This document shows, piece after piece, positions 51,551-60,634 of a stretch of DNA of 64,000 nt. Each line of letters opens with the position of its first letter. Positions within the stretch are counted from its first letter, which is position 1. Position numbers and translations under genes: made by a program. Origin of the DNA: Gammaproteobacteria bacterium UBA5078 (GTDB lineage: Bacteria; Pseudomonadota; Gammaproteobacteria; Pseudomonadales; Pseudohongiellaceae); assembly GCA_002416505.1 (NCBI GenBank), contig DIAM01000021.1:201165-265164 (forward strand). Direction: 5' to 3'. The notes beneath the pieces were generated by a model. It searched no databases, had not been told where the DNA came from, and saw only the letters and a list, made by a program, of their open reading frames with translations.

Positions 51551-52393
51551 CTAAGGCAGGCTAATCGACGGCATCTGTAGCCGCCACACCTCGGCGTCGG
51601 CGCGCGAGATTCCCCACAGTATCGGGCTTAGCTCATCGCGATCCCAGGCTATGCCCTGACCGTCGAAGCCCTCGACCATGACGGTGGTTTCCCAGCGTAA
51701 GACTGCACCGCTCTCCGGAATCGTCATCACATAAATCTCGGGGTGGTCGTGACCGGTCAGGTACAGATAACCATCGCTCCCCCAGCTACCACCGGAATTG
51801 CTCATCGGACGCAGTCGCGGCAGCAGCTCCTCGGGCAGGCGCCACTGCTCCAGGATGTTGAACTCATCGTCCATCTTCACGACCACGGTGTTCGCGGTTT
51901 CCCCATAGGCCTGCAGACGGGGCGGAATGATGCGATCGTAATTGCCGAAGCCCCCCCACCAGAAACCGTCATAGCGATCGAGCCATGTCATCGACCCGAG
52001 AGGGTCAACAAATGCATGGCTGCGCAGATGCTGCATGCTCTGGACATCCCATACCTCTATGGAACTCGCCATTGGCCACTGCGGGAAGTTGGAATGCGCC
52101 GCATAGAGCAAGCCCTCATACACCATCGCGCTGTCCAAATGAATTATGGGGCCAGACTTGGCAGACACGCCATCCCAACTACCTTGGAGTTCGCCGCTAT
52201 CTTTGTCGTGGCGGCCGATACTGAAATTATTGACCGCGTAGAAGTGAGTGGCATCGACCGCCACCGCTTGGAATGCATCCGGGGCGGGATAGGCCCTAAG
52301 TGTCTGCGCGTATAGCGACGACAGAGGGGCCGGCTCAGAACAGGCGCTTAAGGGCAGCAAAAATAGCGCGAGCACGCTATGACGAATATTCAC
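51551..52393 (-). CDS. Lipoprotein with beta-propeller-like repeats, function unknown
   Basis: A 280-residue protein starting at GTG 52393. Residues 1-17 form a lipoprotein signal with lipobox LSAC (Cys18, Ser at +2), so probable outer-membrane sorting. The mature region has repeated strand-turn patterns (VAVDATHFYAVNNFSIGRHD, YEGLLYAAHSNFPQ, IEVWDVQSMQHL, WGSDGYLYLTGHDHPEIYVM, GISRADAEVWRL) suggestive of a six- or seven-bladed propeller. No catalytic motif is recognised. It converges on the tRNA-Leu side and diverges from rimK with about 450 bases between. Confidence 0.7.
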   Translation of the reverse strand: MNIRHSVLALFLLPLSACSEPAPLSSLYAQTLRAYPAPDAFQAVAVDATHFYAVNNFSIGRHDKDSGELQGSWDGVSAKSGPIIHLDSAMVYEGLLYAAHSNFPQWPMASSIEVWDVQSMQHLRSHAFVDPLGSMTWLDRYDGFWWGGFGNYDRIIPPRLQAYGETANTVVVKMDDEFNILEQWRLPEELLPRLRPMSNSGGSWGSDGYLYLTGHDHPEIYVMTIPESGAVLRWETTVMVEGFDGQGIAWDRDELSPILWGISRADAEVWRLQMPSISLP

Positions 52394-52849
52394 TTTGAAA
52401 GCTCACTCCAGGGAAAAAATTCAACGCCGCAATCGTAATAATTGCCACAGAACGAAGCAGCGGGTCGAGGCATATAAAGCAGCTCAGAATAGTGGCCACT
52501 CGATAGTATGATAGTATCCTACAGACGCGGTAGCTGGCTATTAGAGGTCGGCGCTACCTCGACAATGTCAAAACTGCAGTAACATAGCGGGCTTATGATT
52601 GCGGCAATAGGCTAGGCCAGTCCTCCTCAAAATTGACATATCGATCAAAATCCCGAGCAAAGCAGCGCTCACTGATCAATATGCCTTACTGCCTCTCCCA
52701 ATGCTTGGCGCCTAGAGCGACTCATGCCGTTTGACCTAGATTTACCGTTCGAGACTTATACTGCGCTTTATGCCTCGTCGCGACCCAATCAATCGAGACG
52801 CGACAATGTCGAGCGCGGCCCAAGCAAATTCTTTCAATTGGAGAAATGT
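52394..52849. other. Divergent non-coding region upstream of rimK
   Basis: About 456 bases with no supported gene. A tandem GATAGTATGATAGTATC (52502-52518 area) and a short GGTAGC/GCTACC inverted repeat are visible. TATACT at 52757-52762 could be a -10 element for rimK but lacks a well-spaced -35. Confidence 0.4.
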
Positions 52850-53764
52850 ATGAAGATCGGAATTCTTTCTAGAAACGCGAAACTCTACTCTACGAGAAGA
52901 CTAGTAGAGGCTGCCAAAGAAAGAGGGCATGAGACTAAAGTAGTCGATGTGTTGCGCTGCTATATGAACATCACATCGAGCAAGCCGGCGGTATATTATA
53001 AGACCAAGGGCGTTAAAGAGATTCTAAAATTCGATGCGGTGATTCCACGCATTGGCGCTTCCGTTACCGCCTATGGTACCGCGGTGCTGCGACAGTTTGA
53101 GGTAGGCAATGTCTATTCCGTAAACGAGTCTGTCGCCATTTCGCGTTCACGAGACAAGTTGCGCGCCCATCAACTCTTGGCGAGGAAGCATGTCGGCATG
53201 CCGATTACCGGCTACGCCAATCGTGCAGATGCAACAGAGGACCTCATCGAATTTGTCGGCGGCGCCCCGTTGATTGTGAAAGTACTCAGCAGCACGCAAG
53301 GCAAGGGCGTCTTGTTAGCCGCCACAGACAAAGCCGCAGAGAGTCTGATCAACGCGTTCCGCGACCTCGAAACAGATTTCTTGGTACAGGAATTCATCAA
53401 GGATGCCGGTGGTGCCGATATCCGCTGCTTCGTCATCGGCGACAAAGTCATCGCCGCCATGCAAAGAACCGCGAAGGAGGGCGAGTTCCGCTCCAACCTT
53501 CATATGGGCGGCACGGCAAAAGTTATTAAACTCACGCCTGTGGAGCGAGCGTTGGCAGTGAAGGCCGCGAAGGTTATGGGCCTAGACTTAGCGGGGGTCG
53601 ACATTGTGCGCTCTGGTCACGGCCCACTAGTATTGGAAGTGAACTCATCCCCAGGCTTGGAAGGAATTGAGACCGCCACTGGCAAAGACGTCGCGGGCGC
53701 TATCATCGACTACATCGAGAAAGACGCGAAGAACGGTCCGAACAAGATAAGTGGAAAGGGTTAA
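52850..53764 (+). CDS. rimK: RimK-type ATP-grasp ligase (ribosomal protein S6 glutamate ligase)
   Basis: A 304-residue protein. The ATG at 52850 has GGAG six bases upstream and gives MKIGILSRNAKLYSTRRL, aligning with E. coli RimK. ATP-grasp motifs are FDAVIPRIGASVTAYGTAVLRQFE, GGAPLIVKVLSSTQGKGV, the LVQEFIKDAGGADIRCFVIGD segment, FRSNLHMGGTAK and LVLEVNSSPGLEGIE with the metal-binding Glu and Asn. RimK adds glutamates to the C-terminus of S6 (rpsF here has an acidic tail). It overlaps the next gene by one base (TAATG), so the two are translationally coupled. Confidence 0.92.
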   Translation: MKIGILSRNAKLYSTRRLVEAAKERGHETKVVDVLRCYMNITSSKPAVYYKTKGVKEILKFDAVIPRIGASVTAYGTAVLRQFEVGNVYSVNESVAISRSRDKLRAHQLLARKHVGMPITGYANRADATEDLIEFVGGAPLIVKVLSSTQGKGVLLAATDKAAESLINAFRDLETDFLVQEFIKDAGGADIRCFVIGDKVIAAMQRTAKEGEFRSNLHMGGTAKVIKLTPVERALAVKAAKVMGLDLAGVDIVRSGHGPLVLEVNSSPGLEGIETATGKDVAGAIIDYIEKDAKNGPNKISGKG

Positions 53765-54792
53765 TGACAACGACGAGTCCGAAGGAGTTGCTAGTGGGCG
53801 GGGTATCCATTGCGCCTGGCAAACGCAAACAGATCGAAATCCCAGTAGCCAAGCTGTTTGATTACACCGAGATGACGATTCCCGTCGAGGTGATCAGAGG
53901 GAAGGAAGACGGCCCTACCCTGTTCGTCTCGGCCGCCATTCATGGCGACGAGATCAATGGAGTCGAAACCATCAAGAGGCTACTGGCGCGCAAGAAAACC
54001 CTCGCCAAGATCAGGGGCACCCTGATCGCTGTGCCGATAGTGAATGTGTTCGGATTTAACCGCAATATTCGCTACCTCCCCGACAGGAGAGACCTGAATC
54101 GCTGCTTCCCAGGCTCTGACCTTGGCTCACTCGCCGGGCAATTAGCGCACATATTCATGAATGAGGTCGTGACTAAATGCACCCACGGTATCGACCTTCA
54201 TACTGCGGCGATTCATCGTAACAACCTGCCGCAGATTCGCGCTTGCTTGAACGATCCTGAGACCGAGCGCTTAGCGATGGCCTTCGGCGTTCCCGTCGTA
54301 ATCGATTCCAATATTCGCGATGGGTCGCTACGCCAGGCAGCTGCCGACAATGGTATTCCGATGCTGTTGTTTGAGGGAGGTGAGGCACTTCGCTACGACG
54401 AAAAAGTCATCAATTCCTCGTTGCGCGGAATTCTCTCGGTGATGCAAGCTATCGGCATGATCGCAGGAAGAGGCGTCAGCCTATCTCAACAGAAGAGGGA
54501 AGCCTTCATCGCGAAATCCAGTTATTGGGTGCGCGCTCCCCATAGCGGCAGCTTGCGTGTGAGTAAACAGATCGGTGGGCGCGTGAAGAAGAATGAATTG
54601 CTGGGCGTACTCTCAGATCCGTTCGGGGGTGGCCGGGTCGAGGTGCGCGCGCGCAGCACCGGCATCATTATCGGCATCGTGACCTTGCCACTAGTGAGCA
54701 GTGGCGACGCGCTATTCCATATCGCCACCTTCGAAGACGCCAAAGAGGTAGGAGACCGAGTTGAGGAGTTCGATGGTTTTCTAGAGAACTAA
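53764..54792 (+). CDS. Succinylglutamate desuccinylase/aspartoacylase family (M14-like) protein
   Basis: A 342-residue zinc-dependent amidohydrolase-like protein. SAAIHGDEINGVET supplies the His and Glu zinc ligands, and IDLHTAAIHRNNLPQIRA supplies the other His. The Glu acting as base is probably in LLFEGGEALRYDEK. The C-terminal third (about 265-340) is a barrel-sandwich, biotinyl-like domain (SLRVSKQIGGRVKKNELLGVLSDPFG). It overlaps rimK by one base. Family members of this subgroup often sit next to rimK; a role in trimming or handling RimK products is an inference. Confidence 0.88.
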   Translation: MTTTSPKELLVGGVSIAPGKRKQIEIPVAKLFDYTEMTIPVEVIRGKEDGPTLFVSAAIHGDEINGVETIKRLLARKKTLAKIRGTLIAVPIVNVFGFNRNIRYLPDRRDLNRCFPGSDLGSLAGQLAHIFMNEVVTKCTHGIDLHTAAIHRNNLPQIRACLNDPETERLAMAFGVPVVIDSNIRDGSLRQAAADNGIPMLLFEGGEALRYDEKVINSSLRGILSVMQAIGMIAGRGVSLSQQKREAFIAKSSYWVRAPHSGSLRVSKQIGGRVKKNELLGVLSDPFGGGRVEVRARSTGIIIGIVTLPLVSSGDALFHIATFEDAKEVGDRVEEFDGFLEN

Positions 54793-55037
54793 GTCTCGAG
54801 CCGTCGCCCTTTAGCCCACTCCTCTTCACCGATGGAGAAGCCGCTATCGCCTCGAGATATTCACTACACTCGCCCCGGAACGATTTTGCCCACAAGAACG
54901 GTCTACGCTAGTTCTTTAGGCAATCCATTTATTGTTGGCAATCACTGCACCCAGTAGTTGGAAGACGGCAAGAAGACCAAAGTTTGACTCACTACATCTG
55001 ACGACTAAAAAGCAATTAAATCAAAGGAGACTATGTA

Positions 55038-55622
55038 ATGAAGACTAGCAGTTTTAGAAGGCTTGCAAACTATAGCGCCGCCGGTGCCGCGCTCGTGCTA
55101 CAACTATTCGCGTTCACGAGTTCCGCTCAGGAGAGCATAACGGTCAGCAGCACGGCATTCGAGCATGACACCGACATCCCGATCGAATTCTCAGCCTATG
55201 GCGATAACAGGTCACCGGACATTAATTGGAGCAGCCTGCCCGAGGGTACGAAACAGGTCGCGCTGATCCTTGAGGATCCGATAGTCGCGATGCCACAACC
55301 CTTTGTGCATTGGGTTGCCTACAATATCCCCGCGTCCGCCACCGGGCTGCCCGCAGGGCTTGCGACAGACGCAAAGGTCATAGGGCATGCCCAGCTCAGC
55401 GGCATGCTCAACGGCGTGAATGGCACAACACGAACCGGTTACTTTGGGCCGCGTCCGCCAGCGGATGGGAAGGTGCACAATTACCACTTCACCGTTTACG
55501 CTCTGGACCTACCTACAATTCTTCCACAGGGCCTGAGCAAAGAAGGTTTGCTTAAAGCGATGGAGGGTAAGGTATTAGCCTCCGGCACTCTAACGGGCAA
55601 CTATCAGCACTTCGAACAGTGA
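55038..55622 (+). CDS. Exported YbhB/YbcL (PEBP, Raf kinase inhibitor-like) family protein
   Basis: A 194-residue protein with a signal peptide (hydrophobic core ALVLQLFAFTSSAQ). The mature part has PEBP motifs: FSAYGDNRSPDINWSSLPEGTKQVALILEDP, then FVHWVAYNIPASATGLP, NGTTRTGYFGPRPPADGKVHNYHFTVYALD. These proteins bind anionic ligands in a small pocket; their bacterial role is unknown. A Shine-Dalgarno (AAAGGAG) lies upstream of the ATG. It is a single gene. Confidence 0.9.
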   Translation: MKTSSFRRLANYSAAGAALVLQLFAFTSSAQESITVSSTAFEHDTDIPIEFSAYGDNRSPDINWSSLPEGTKQVALILEDPIVAMPQPFVHWVAYNIPASATGLPAGLATDAKVIGHAQLSGMLNGVNGTTRTGYFGPRPPADGKVHNYHFTVYALDLPTILPQGLSKEGLLKAMEGKVLASGTLTGNYQHFEQ

Positions 55623-55660
55623 CAGCATAGATGGGGAGAGTGTTCTGGGTGCGAAGCAAC

Positions 55661-57622
55661 TCAGAACTTCTCGCCCATCTCCTCCTCGCTCAACAACGCC
55701 ACTCGCTCCCCCATCCGATAGCCATAAATTACCGAATAGGTCAGCACGCTCTCCACATAGTTACGCGTCTCGCCATAGGGGATGGTCTCTATCCAGATGT
55801 CGAATGGGACAGGGGTTTCGGCCGTGCGTTGCAACCACTGCCTCACGCGATTCGGCCCGGCGTTATACGCCGCTGCGGCGAGGATGCGGTTGCCATCGAA
55901 ACTCCTCAATAAGCCCGCGAGATAGCGTGAACCTACCGCGATATTGGTTTCTGGGATTAATAAGTCTTGGCTGGAGATGCGCATGCCCATTCCCGCGGCG
56001 GTTTCCCGGCCCGTGGCGGGCATTAGCTGCATCAGACCCAACGCGCCAGCGGACGAGCGCACGTCGTGCATGAAGGCACTCTCTTGGCGAGCGATAGCAT
56101 AGATAAGATGTGGGGAGAGATCCGTTTGCTGCGCCGTGCTGTGGATGCTATCGGCGTAGGCAAGGGGAAAGCGCAGGTCTAGGTCATCCCAATATTGGAT
56201 ACGAATCATGGCCTGGATGCTATTGCGGTGCCATTCCCAACGCTCGGCGAGCTTGCCACTGGCCATGACCTGCGCATCGCTGAGCTGCGCACTGGCGAAC
56301 TCCCATTCGCTGCGTGCCGCGGCCTCCTCACCCAACACATAGAGTTCACTGGCCCGCTCGATTGCGGGAATCAGCATGAGGGCATCGATCTGTTCCGGCT
56401 CGACGCTCACGGCGCGCGCCGCCATATCGTAGTCGATGCCCAGCTGGGTTGCGGCGAGAAAGCCGAAGTAACTGCGCGTCTTCGCCAGCGTTTGACGCAG
56501 GGCTTGCGCCTCATCTAGCGCGGCACGACTGCCTCTCTCCTGCAACGCACGAGCACGCCAATACTGCCAACGCTCTGAGTCGCGCGCCTCGGCAGGAAGC
56601 TGTGTAAGCCAGTACTCGAGGCGCGGCCAATCCTGTTTGCGCAACGCGTCGCGCGCTATCCAGCCTATCAGAGACTCGGTGATCAGATGCGGCCCCTGCC
56701 GCAGCAGCTTCTCGGACTCCTCCACTTCGCCCTGCACCTGCAAACGCTGTATGGCATAACGCTGTATCGAGTAGACCTCTTCGATTGGAATACTCAATGG
56801 CGTCACGTATTCGTGCACGAGATTAAGTGCGACACTTGGCTCGCTGATAGCTAGCTGCCGCAGCCCATAAAGTACCGTCTCTTTAGTCTGAGGCGCCGCA
56901 TCTGAGAATGCATCCACATTCACAAGCGCCCGGGGATTGCGATCCACATCGAGGAAGCGCTGTGCGTAGCGGGCCTCTTGTGGGGGCATTAATTTCGCGA
57001 TATAGCTAGCAAGCGGGTTGTTGCCGGCATCGAGGGTTTTACGAAAGCGCTGCCATGCAATTTCTGGTGTCAGCCCCTCTGCGCTAAGCCACGCCTCGAA
57101 CAGAGGGTCGCATTCATTAGGTTGTGAGCGGGAGACATTCCACAGGTCCGCAACCTCTGTCATCGCGCTGAGGTCTCCCTCATGGAGCCGCGCCTGCAGC
57201 GCGTAGCAACTCAGTGTGGCGGTGCTGTTGCTTGGATCGTAATAGCGCACTACCTCTGCCCAACGCTTCTCTCGCGCCAGCAGATTCACCCATGTGCGCT
57301 CTAGGCGCTGCCCCAAATAGCTATCTGGATACGCGCTGAGAAAGGCGTCTACGGGAGCGTTGTCGCCGCTCGCAAGCGCTAGGCCTGCCAGTCTTGGGGA
57401 GAGCGCGGCATAGTCCAGATAGACGCGCAGTGGGTAGTCGCCTAGCTGTTGATAAAGACTCTGATATTCTTGCGTGCGTCCGGCCAACCAAGCCTCTTGC
57501 GCCGCGAGATAGATCTCGCGCTGTGACTCTCGGCCTTCTGGGACGCTCTGGGCCTGCAGCCCTGCGGCACACATGGCGATGGCGGGGGCGGCAATCATTA
57601 TTCTTGTCAGGGTACTGCGCAT
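55661..57622 (-). CDS. slt: Soluble lytic murein transglycosylase
   Basis: A 653-residue periplasmic enzyme that cleaves peptidoglycan to 1,6-anhydromuropeptides. The ATG at 57622 has GGAG five bases upstream; a signal peptide (MIAAPAIAMCAAGLQA) follows. The long alpha-superhelical U and L domains occupy about 30-480. The catalytic SLT domain has ARQESAFMHDVRSSAGALGLMQLMPATG with the catalytic Glu, AVGSRYLAGLL and AAAYNAGPNRVRQWL. Length matches Slt70 (about 645). Confidence 0.93.
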   Translation of the reverse strand: MRSTLTRIMIAAPAIAMCAAGLQAQSVPEGRESQREIYLAAQEAWLAGRTQEYQSLYQQLGDYPLRVYLDYAALSPRLAGLALASGDNAPVDAFLSAYPDSYLGQRLERTWVNLLAREKRWAEVVRYYDPSNSTATLSCYALQARLHEGDLSAMTEVADLWNVSRSQPNECDPLFEAWLSAEGLTPEIAWQRFRKTLDAGNNPLASYIAKLMPPQEARYAQRFLDVDRNPRALVNVDAFSDAAPQTKETVLYGLRQLAISEPSVALNLVHEYVTPLSIPIEEVYSIQRYAIQRLQVQGEVEESEKLLRQGPHLITESLIGWIARDALRKQDWPRLEYWLTQLPAEARDSERWQYWRARALQERGSRAALDEAQALRQTLAKTRSYFGFLAATQLGIDYDMAARAVSVEPEQIDALMLIPAIERASELYVLGEEAAARSEWEFASAQLSDAQVMASGKLAERWEWHRNSIQAMIRIQYWDDLDLRFPLAYADSIHSTAQQTDLSPHLIYAIARQESAFMHDVRSSAGALGLMQLMPATGRETAAGMGMRISSQDLLIPETNIAVGSRYLAGLLRSFDGNRILAAAAYNAGPNRVRQWLQRTAETPVPFDIWIETIPYGETRNYVESVLTYSVIYGYRMGERVALLSEEEMGEKF

Positions 57623-57811
57623 AAAAGCTCCGCAAAGGTGTGAATCAGAGGGGGCGCTGCAGCTGTTCAAGGCAGAGGTCGAGGATCTTGGTCGCAAGCC
57701 CGGAAGCTACGCTAGCTTAAGCCTCTCTACATGGCATTGGTGCAAAGCATCGCTACGCAAGTTGCAGGCTAAAGACATGAGGCCTGCTCATGGGACAACG
57801 CAGTTCGAGGA

Positions 57812-58078
57812 TTACTCGGCAGGCTGCTCTGCTTGTTTCTTGCTTGGCTCGTTATGTTCTTCGAAAAGATTGATCCAGCGGTCCGTCTTGCGTCCAAATT
57901 GCAACAACTGTTGGTAGTGACTATCTTTTTCCGCTGGCGCGATTATCAAATCGAGCACAAACAAGATAATACTGACCGGGCTCATTATGATATCTCTAAT
58001 CGCATCGGCGCCTAGCTTCAATTGAAAAACCACTAGGCAGCGCAAGCTCTTCATTGCGGTCATTTTACGTTCTTCCAC
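57812..58078 (-). CDS. Small conserved hypothetical protein with one hydrophobic segment
   Basis: An 88-residue protein starting at GTG 58078 (GGGGA six bases before); an in-frame ATG five codons later is possible. One hydrophobic segment (about 32-48, SPVSIILFVLDLII) follows a conserved-looking VVFQLKLGADAIRD stretch. The C-terminus is polar (EEHNEPSKKQAEQPAE). I recall similar short proteins in related Gammaproteobacteria but cannot assign a function. It lies between slt and the CDP-alcohol phosphatidyltransferase gene on the same strand. Confidence 0.65.
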   Translation of the reverse strand: MEERKMTAMKSLRCLVVFQLKLGADAIRDIIMSPVSIILFVLDLIIAPAEKDSHYQQLLQFGRKTDRWINLFEEHNEPSKKQAEQPAE

Positions 58079-58194
58079 GGCGATTCCCCTTCTTGTACAC
58101 GAGGGCCTTGAACATTGCGTAGATGAGCAACAGGCCAGTTAAAGGGGCGCTGACGTCGTCAGTGCCCTCTTACATCCCTAGTAGGGGCAGTGTC

Positions 58195-58731
58195 TCACCG
58201 CGCCCGTAGTGGCGCAATAGCCCTATCGACGATCGAGGCGAGGGTACTGATTACTAGGATGATGCTAAGCAACATAATCAATGAGCGTAACGCGTCGGCC
58301 CAAGCGCTCATAAACTCTAGCTGTAGACAGCCTATCAACACGAGAGGGACGAAGTAGAGAATGCCATTCCAGCGCCCCAGCATGTTCATGCGCAGCTGCT
58401 TCTGACGCAGGAGCCAATAGGAATCGAGCACATATTGCGAGAATGCAATCACAATCAGTATAGGCAGCCAGGGAATGACCAGACCCGTGTAAGACGCCGC
58501 GAACAGCGCACTACTTACCAAAATAAAGTCCGTACCATGATCGAAGAGCATGCCGCTGGCGGACGCGGTCTTCATATGGCGCGCCACCTTGCCATCGAAG
58601 TAGTCAGTGGCGATCGCCACCACCAATAGCAGCAGCAGGAGATAGGAGGGGAAGGCATCGGGCTCGGCACACGCCCACGCCACCGGAATGGCGAGGACGA
58701 GCCGAACACTGGTCAAAAGGTTTGCGATCAA
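58195..58731 (-). CDS. CDP-alcohol phosphatidyltransferase family protein
   Basis: A 178-residue membrane enzyme with about five helices. The signature D-x2-D-G-x2-A-R-x8-G-x3-D-x3-D is complete from the DYFDGKVARHMK segment to GMLFDHGTDF. It would transfer a phosphatidyl group from CDP-diacylglycerol to an alcohol acceptor (for example glycerol phosphate or inositol phosphate). It is shorter than typical PgsA and the acceptor is not readable. It overlaps the upstream flippase-like gene by four bases (ATGA). Confidence 0.87.
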   Translation of the reverse strand: MIANLLTSVRLVLAIPVAWACAEPDAFPSYLLLLLLVVAIATDYFDGKVARHMKTASASGMLFDHGTDFILVSSALFAASYTGLVIPWLPILIVIAFSQYVLDSYWLLRQKQLRMNMLGRWNGILYFVPLVLIGCLQLEFMSAWADALRSLIMLLSIILVISTLASIVDRAIAPLRAR

Positions 58732-59720
58732 GTACCGAACAACTCCCTTTGGGCGCGGCGCCAGAACAACAATCCGATACTCGCGTTAAACAGAATAAAG
58801 AAGTTATGTTGTACAAAACCGAATGCCGCCATCTGCCCCTCGTTGTCGGGGAACAATACCACCCAGAGGGTAATAGCAGCGGCGCGCATGGGAGTGGGCA
58901 CTGCCGCCGCGAAGAAGATCACGGGCAACACGCCCATCATATTGAGGAAATTAGCCTCTACACCGAATAGATTCAACGCCGTGGTGTACACCACAATCGC
59001 GAGGATGATCGCAGGCGAGCGTAGTAGGAAGAAGGCACCGTAATGCCATGGCTTAGCAAGCTTGAATGCGTGCAGGATACGTTTCTCGCGTAGCGAACTA
59101 TTCGGCAATATCTTGCCTTGGAAATAGAGTATCCACAGCACCAGAAATATTGCCGCCATGGCGGCGATATAGGGGATCAGGCCGAATACGTCTGGCAGCA
59201 GTTCGGTGGTGAACACGAAGCCGATGGTAGCCCATACCAAGAGATAGAAAATCTCGCAGAACATGATGAACAACATGACCGAACCGGTTTCCCAACCCGG
59301 CACTTTGTCGCGCTTGTTCAGATAGTAGGCCATGGCGCCCTTGCCTATCTGTTCATTGAAAATCGAAATAATATAAGAGCTTCCGCGAATCGGCATGATG
59401 TCGCGGTATTTAATTGGTGCAATAAACCAGTTCAACGCCCGAGTGATCACCAAGGTGTCGATGGCGAAGTATGCCAGGGAATAACCCATCATCAACATCA
59501 ACCACGGCACCCAGCGCACATTCGAGAATACTTGTGACATGTACTCGACCATGCCCATGCCTTCGCGCATAGCGGCGCCGTTCAGCCTGTAGTACAAATA
59601 CACAAAGCATAGCGCGGTGAGCAATAGAAATATGCCGCGCTGCAGGGCACTGGGTTTCTTGCGCGGGGGGCTGTCGGGAATAGGATTAGTTTCGGTATCT
59701 TGTATCGGAGTATTAGTCAT
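58728..59720 (-). CDS. Flippase-like/LPG-synthase-TM type membrane protein
   Basis: A 330-residue polytopic inner-membrane protein with about eight helices after a polar N-terminus of about 30 residues. Topology and motifs such as GSSYIISIFNEQIGKGAMAYYL and LLRSPAIILAIVVYTTALNLFG resemble the lysylphosphatidylglycerol synthetase transmembrane/flippase superfamily (UPF0104-like), without a catalytic aminoacyl-transferase domain. The assignment is moderate. It overlaps the CDP-alcohol phosphatidyltransferase gene by four bases, so the two act together, perhaps in making and moving a lipid. It follows the SDR by 13 bases. Confidence 0.65.
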   Translation of the reverse strand: MTNTPIQDTETNPIPDSPPRKKPSALQRGIFLLLTALCFVYLYYRLNGAAMREGMGMVEYMSQVFSNVRWVPWLMLMMGYSLAYFAIDTLVITRALNWFIAPIKYRDIMPIRGSSYIISIFNEQIGKGAMAYYLNKRDKVPGWETGSVMLFIMFCEIFYLLVWATIGFVFTTELLPDVFGLIPYIAAMAAIFLVLWILYFQGKILPNSSLREKRILHAFKLAKPWHYGAFFLLRSPAIILAIVVYTTALNLFGVEANFLNMMGVLPVIFFAAAVPTPMRAAAITLWVVLFPDNEGQMAAFGFVQHNFFILFNASIGLLFWRRAQRELFGT

Positions 59721-59733
59721 TTTTGTGCTTCTG

Positions 59734-60621
59734 TTATTGTGTTATGAATTTTTGCAATGTCTGCTCTAACGGTGTTAGCTCTACGCCTAGGGCCGCAGCG
59801 GCATTGTGTTCGGCATGCTCGTTCATCGTGATCACATCGATCACGGTGGGTGACATGCCCCCTTTCTGAAAAATGCCTTTCACGCCCGCGGCAAACTTAG
59901 CCACGGCGATAGGAAAGGAACCTATTTCAACTTCTTTGCCTTGCATGCGTGCGGCCATCTTCACTAGGTCGCAATACTGTATGGCCTGCGGCCCGACTAA
60001 CTCATGGGTAGCGCTGCCGTGCAGTTGGGCCTGGCAACTATTGACGACGGCCAGACACAGATCATCTATATCCAGAGGACGCATTGTGTAACGCCCACCC
60101 CCGAGTAGTTTCGGCTTAGGGTTGCCCGCGGCCCACTTGATGGCAGCCGCTCCTGCGGCGCCTGGCCCGAGAAGAATGGGCGTGCGAATGATCGTGGAGG
60201 ACACCCCTGAGTTCGCGACCAGCTGTTCGGCTTCCGCTTTCGAGCGAAAATAGGCGTTCTCGGAATTCACATCAGCGCCGATTACGCTGATAAACACCAC
60301 GTGAGAGACGGATGCCTTCTTTGCTGCCGCAACGACAGCGGCCGTTGCCTCTACATTGGCGCCGCGATAACTGGAGTTTTTACCCTCCATCAAAATACCC
60401 GCTAAATGCACCACGCAATCTGCACCCGCAAGGACTTTGGCAAGCTCATCTACTGCGTCATAGGAGATCGCTGCGACCTCAACACGGCTAGATTGGGGTA
60501 ACTCTTGAAGGGATTTTACGGAGCGAGCGCCGGCAACAACGACGTGCTCGCTATTGTCGAGTATATATTGAACCAAGGTCTGACCAACCCGGCTGTTAGC
60601 GCCGGTAATTGCTATTTTCAT
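59734..60621 (-). CDS. NAD(P)-binding atypical SDR (NmrA/epimerase-like) protein
   Basis: A 295-residue cytoplasmic protein with a Rossmann fold. ITGANSRVGQTLVQYIL at the N-terminus matches the atypical-SDR GxxGxxG motif in variant form (GANSRVG), and VVHLAGILM and HVVFISVIGADVNSENAYFRSKAEAE follow the NmrA/epimerase pattern (the YxxxK is F-R-S-K here, so the catalytic Tyr is Phe). A binding role rather than catalysis is possible. It starts 13 bases after the fbiC stop, so it is likely cotranscribed; a link to deazaflavin metabolism is only contextual. Confidence 0.8.
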   Translation of the reverse strand: MKIAITGANSRVGQTLVQYILDNSEHVVVAGARSVKSLQELPQSSRVEVAAISYDAVDELAKVLAGADCVVHLAGILMEGKNSSYRGANVEATAAVVAAAKKASVSHVVFISVIGADVNSENAYFRSKAEAEQLVANSGVSSTIIRTPILLGPGAAGAAAIKWAAGNPKPKLLGGGRYTMRPLDIDDLCLAVVNSCQAQLHGSATHELVGPQAIQYCDLVKMAARMQGKEVEIGSFPIAVAKFAAGVKGIFQKGGMSPTVIDVITMNEHAEHNAAAALGVELTPLEQTLQKFITQ

Positions 60622-60634
60622 TGTATATTTCTCA

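Noticed and set aside
53764..54792. Calling the gene AstE (arginine catabolism)
   Set aside because: No other ast genes are nearby and the coupling to rimK plus the C-terminal biotinyl-like domain favours the RimK-associated desuccinylase/aspartoacylase subgroup.
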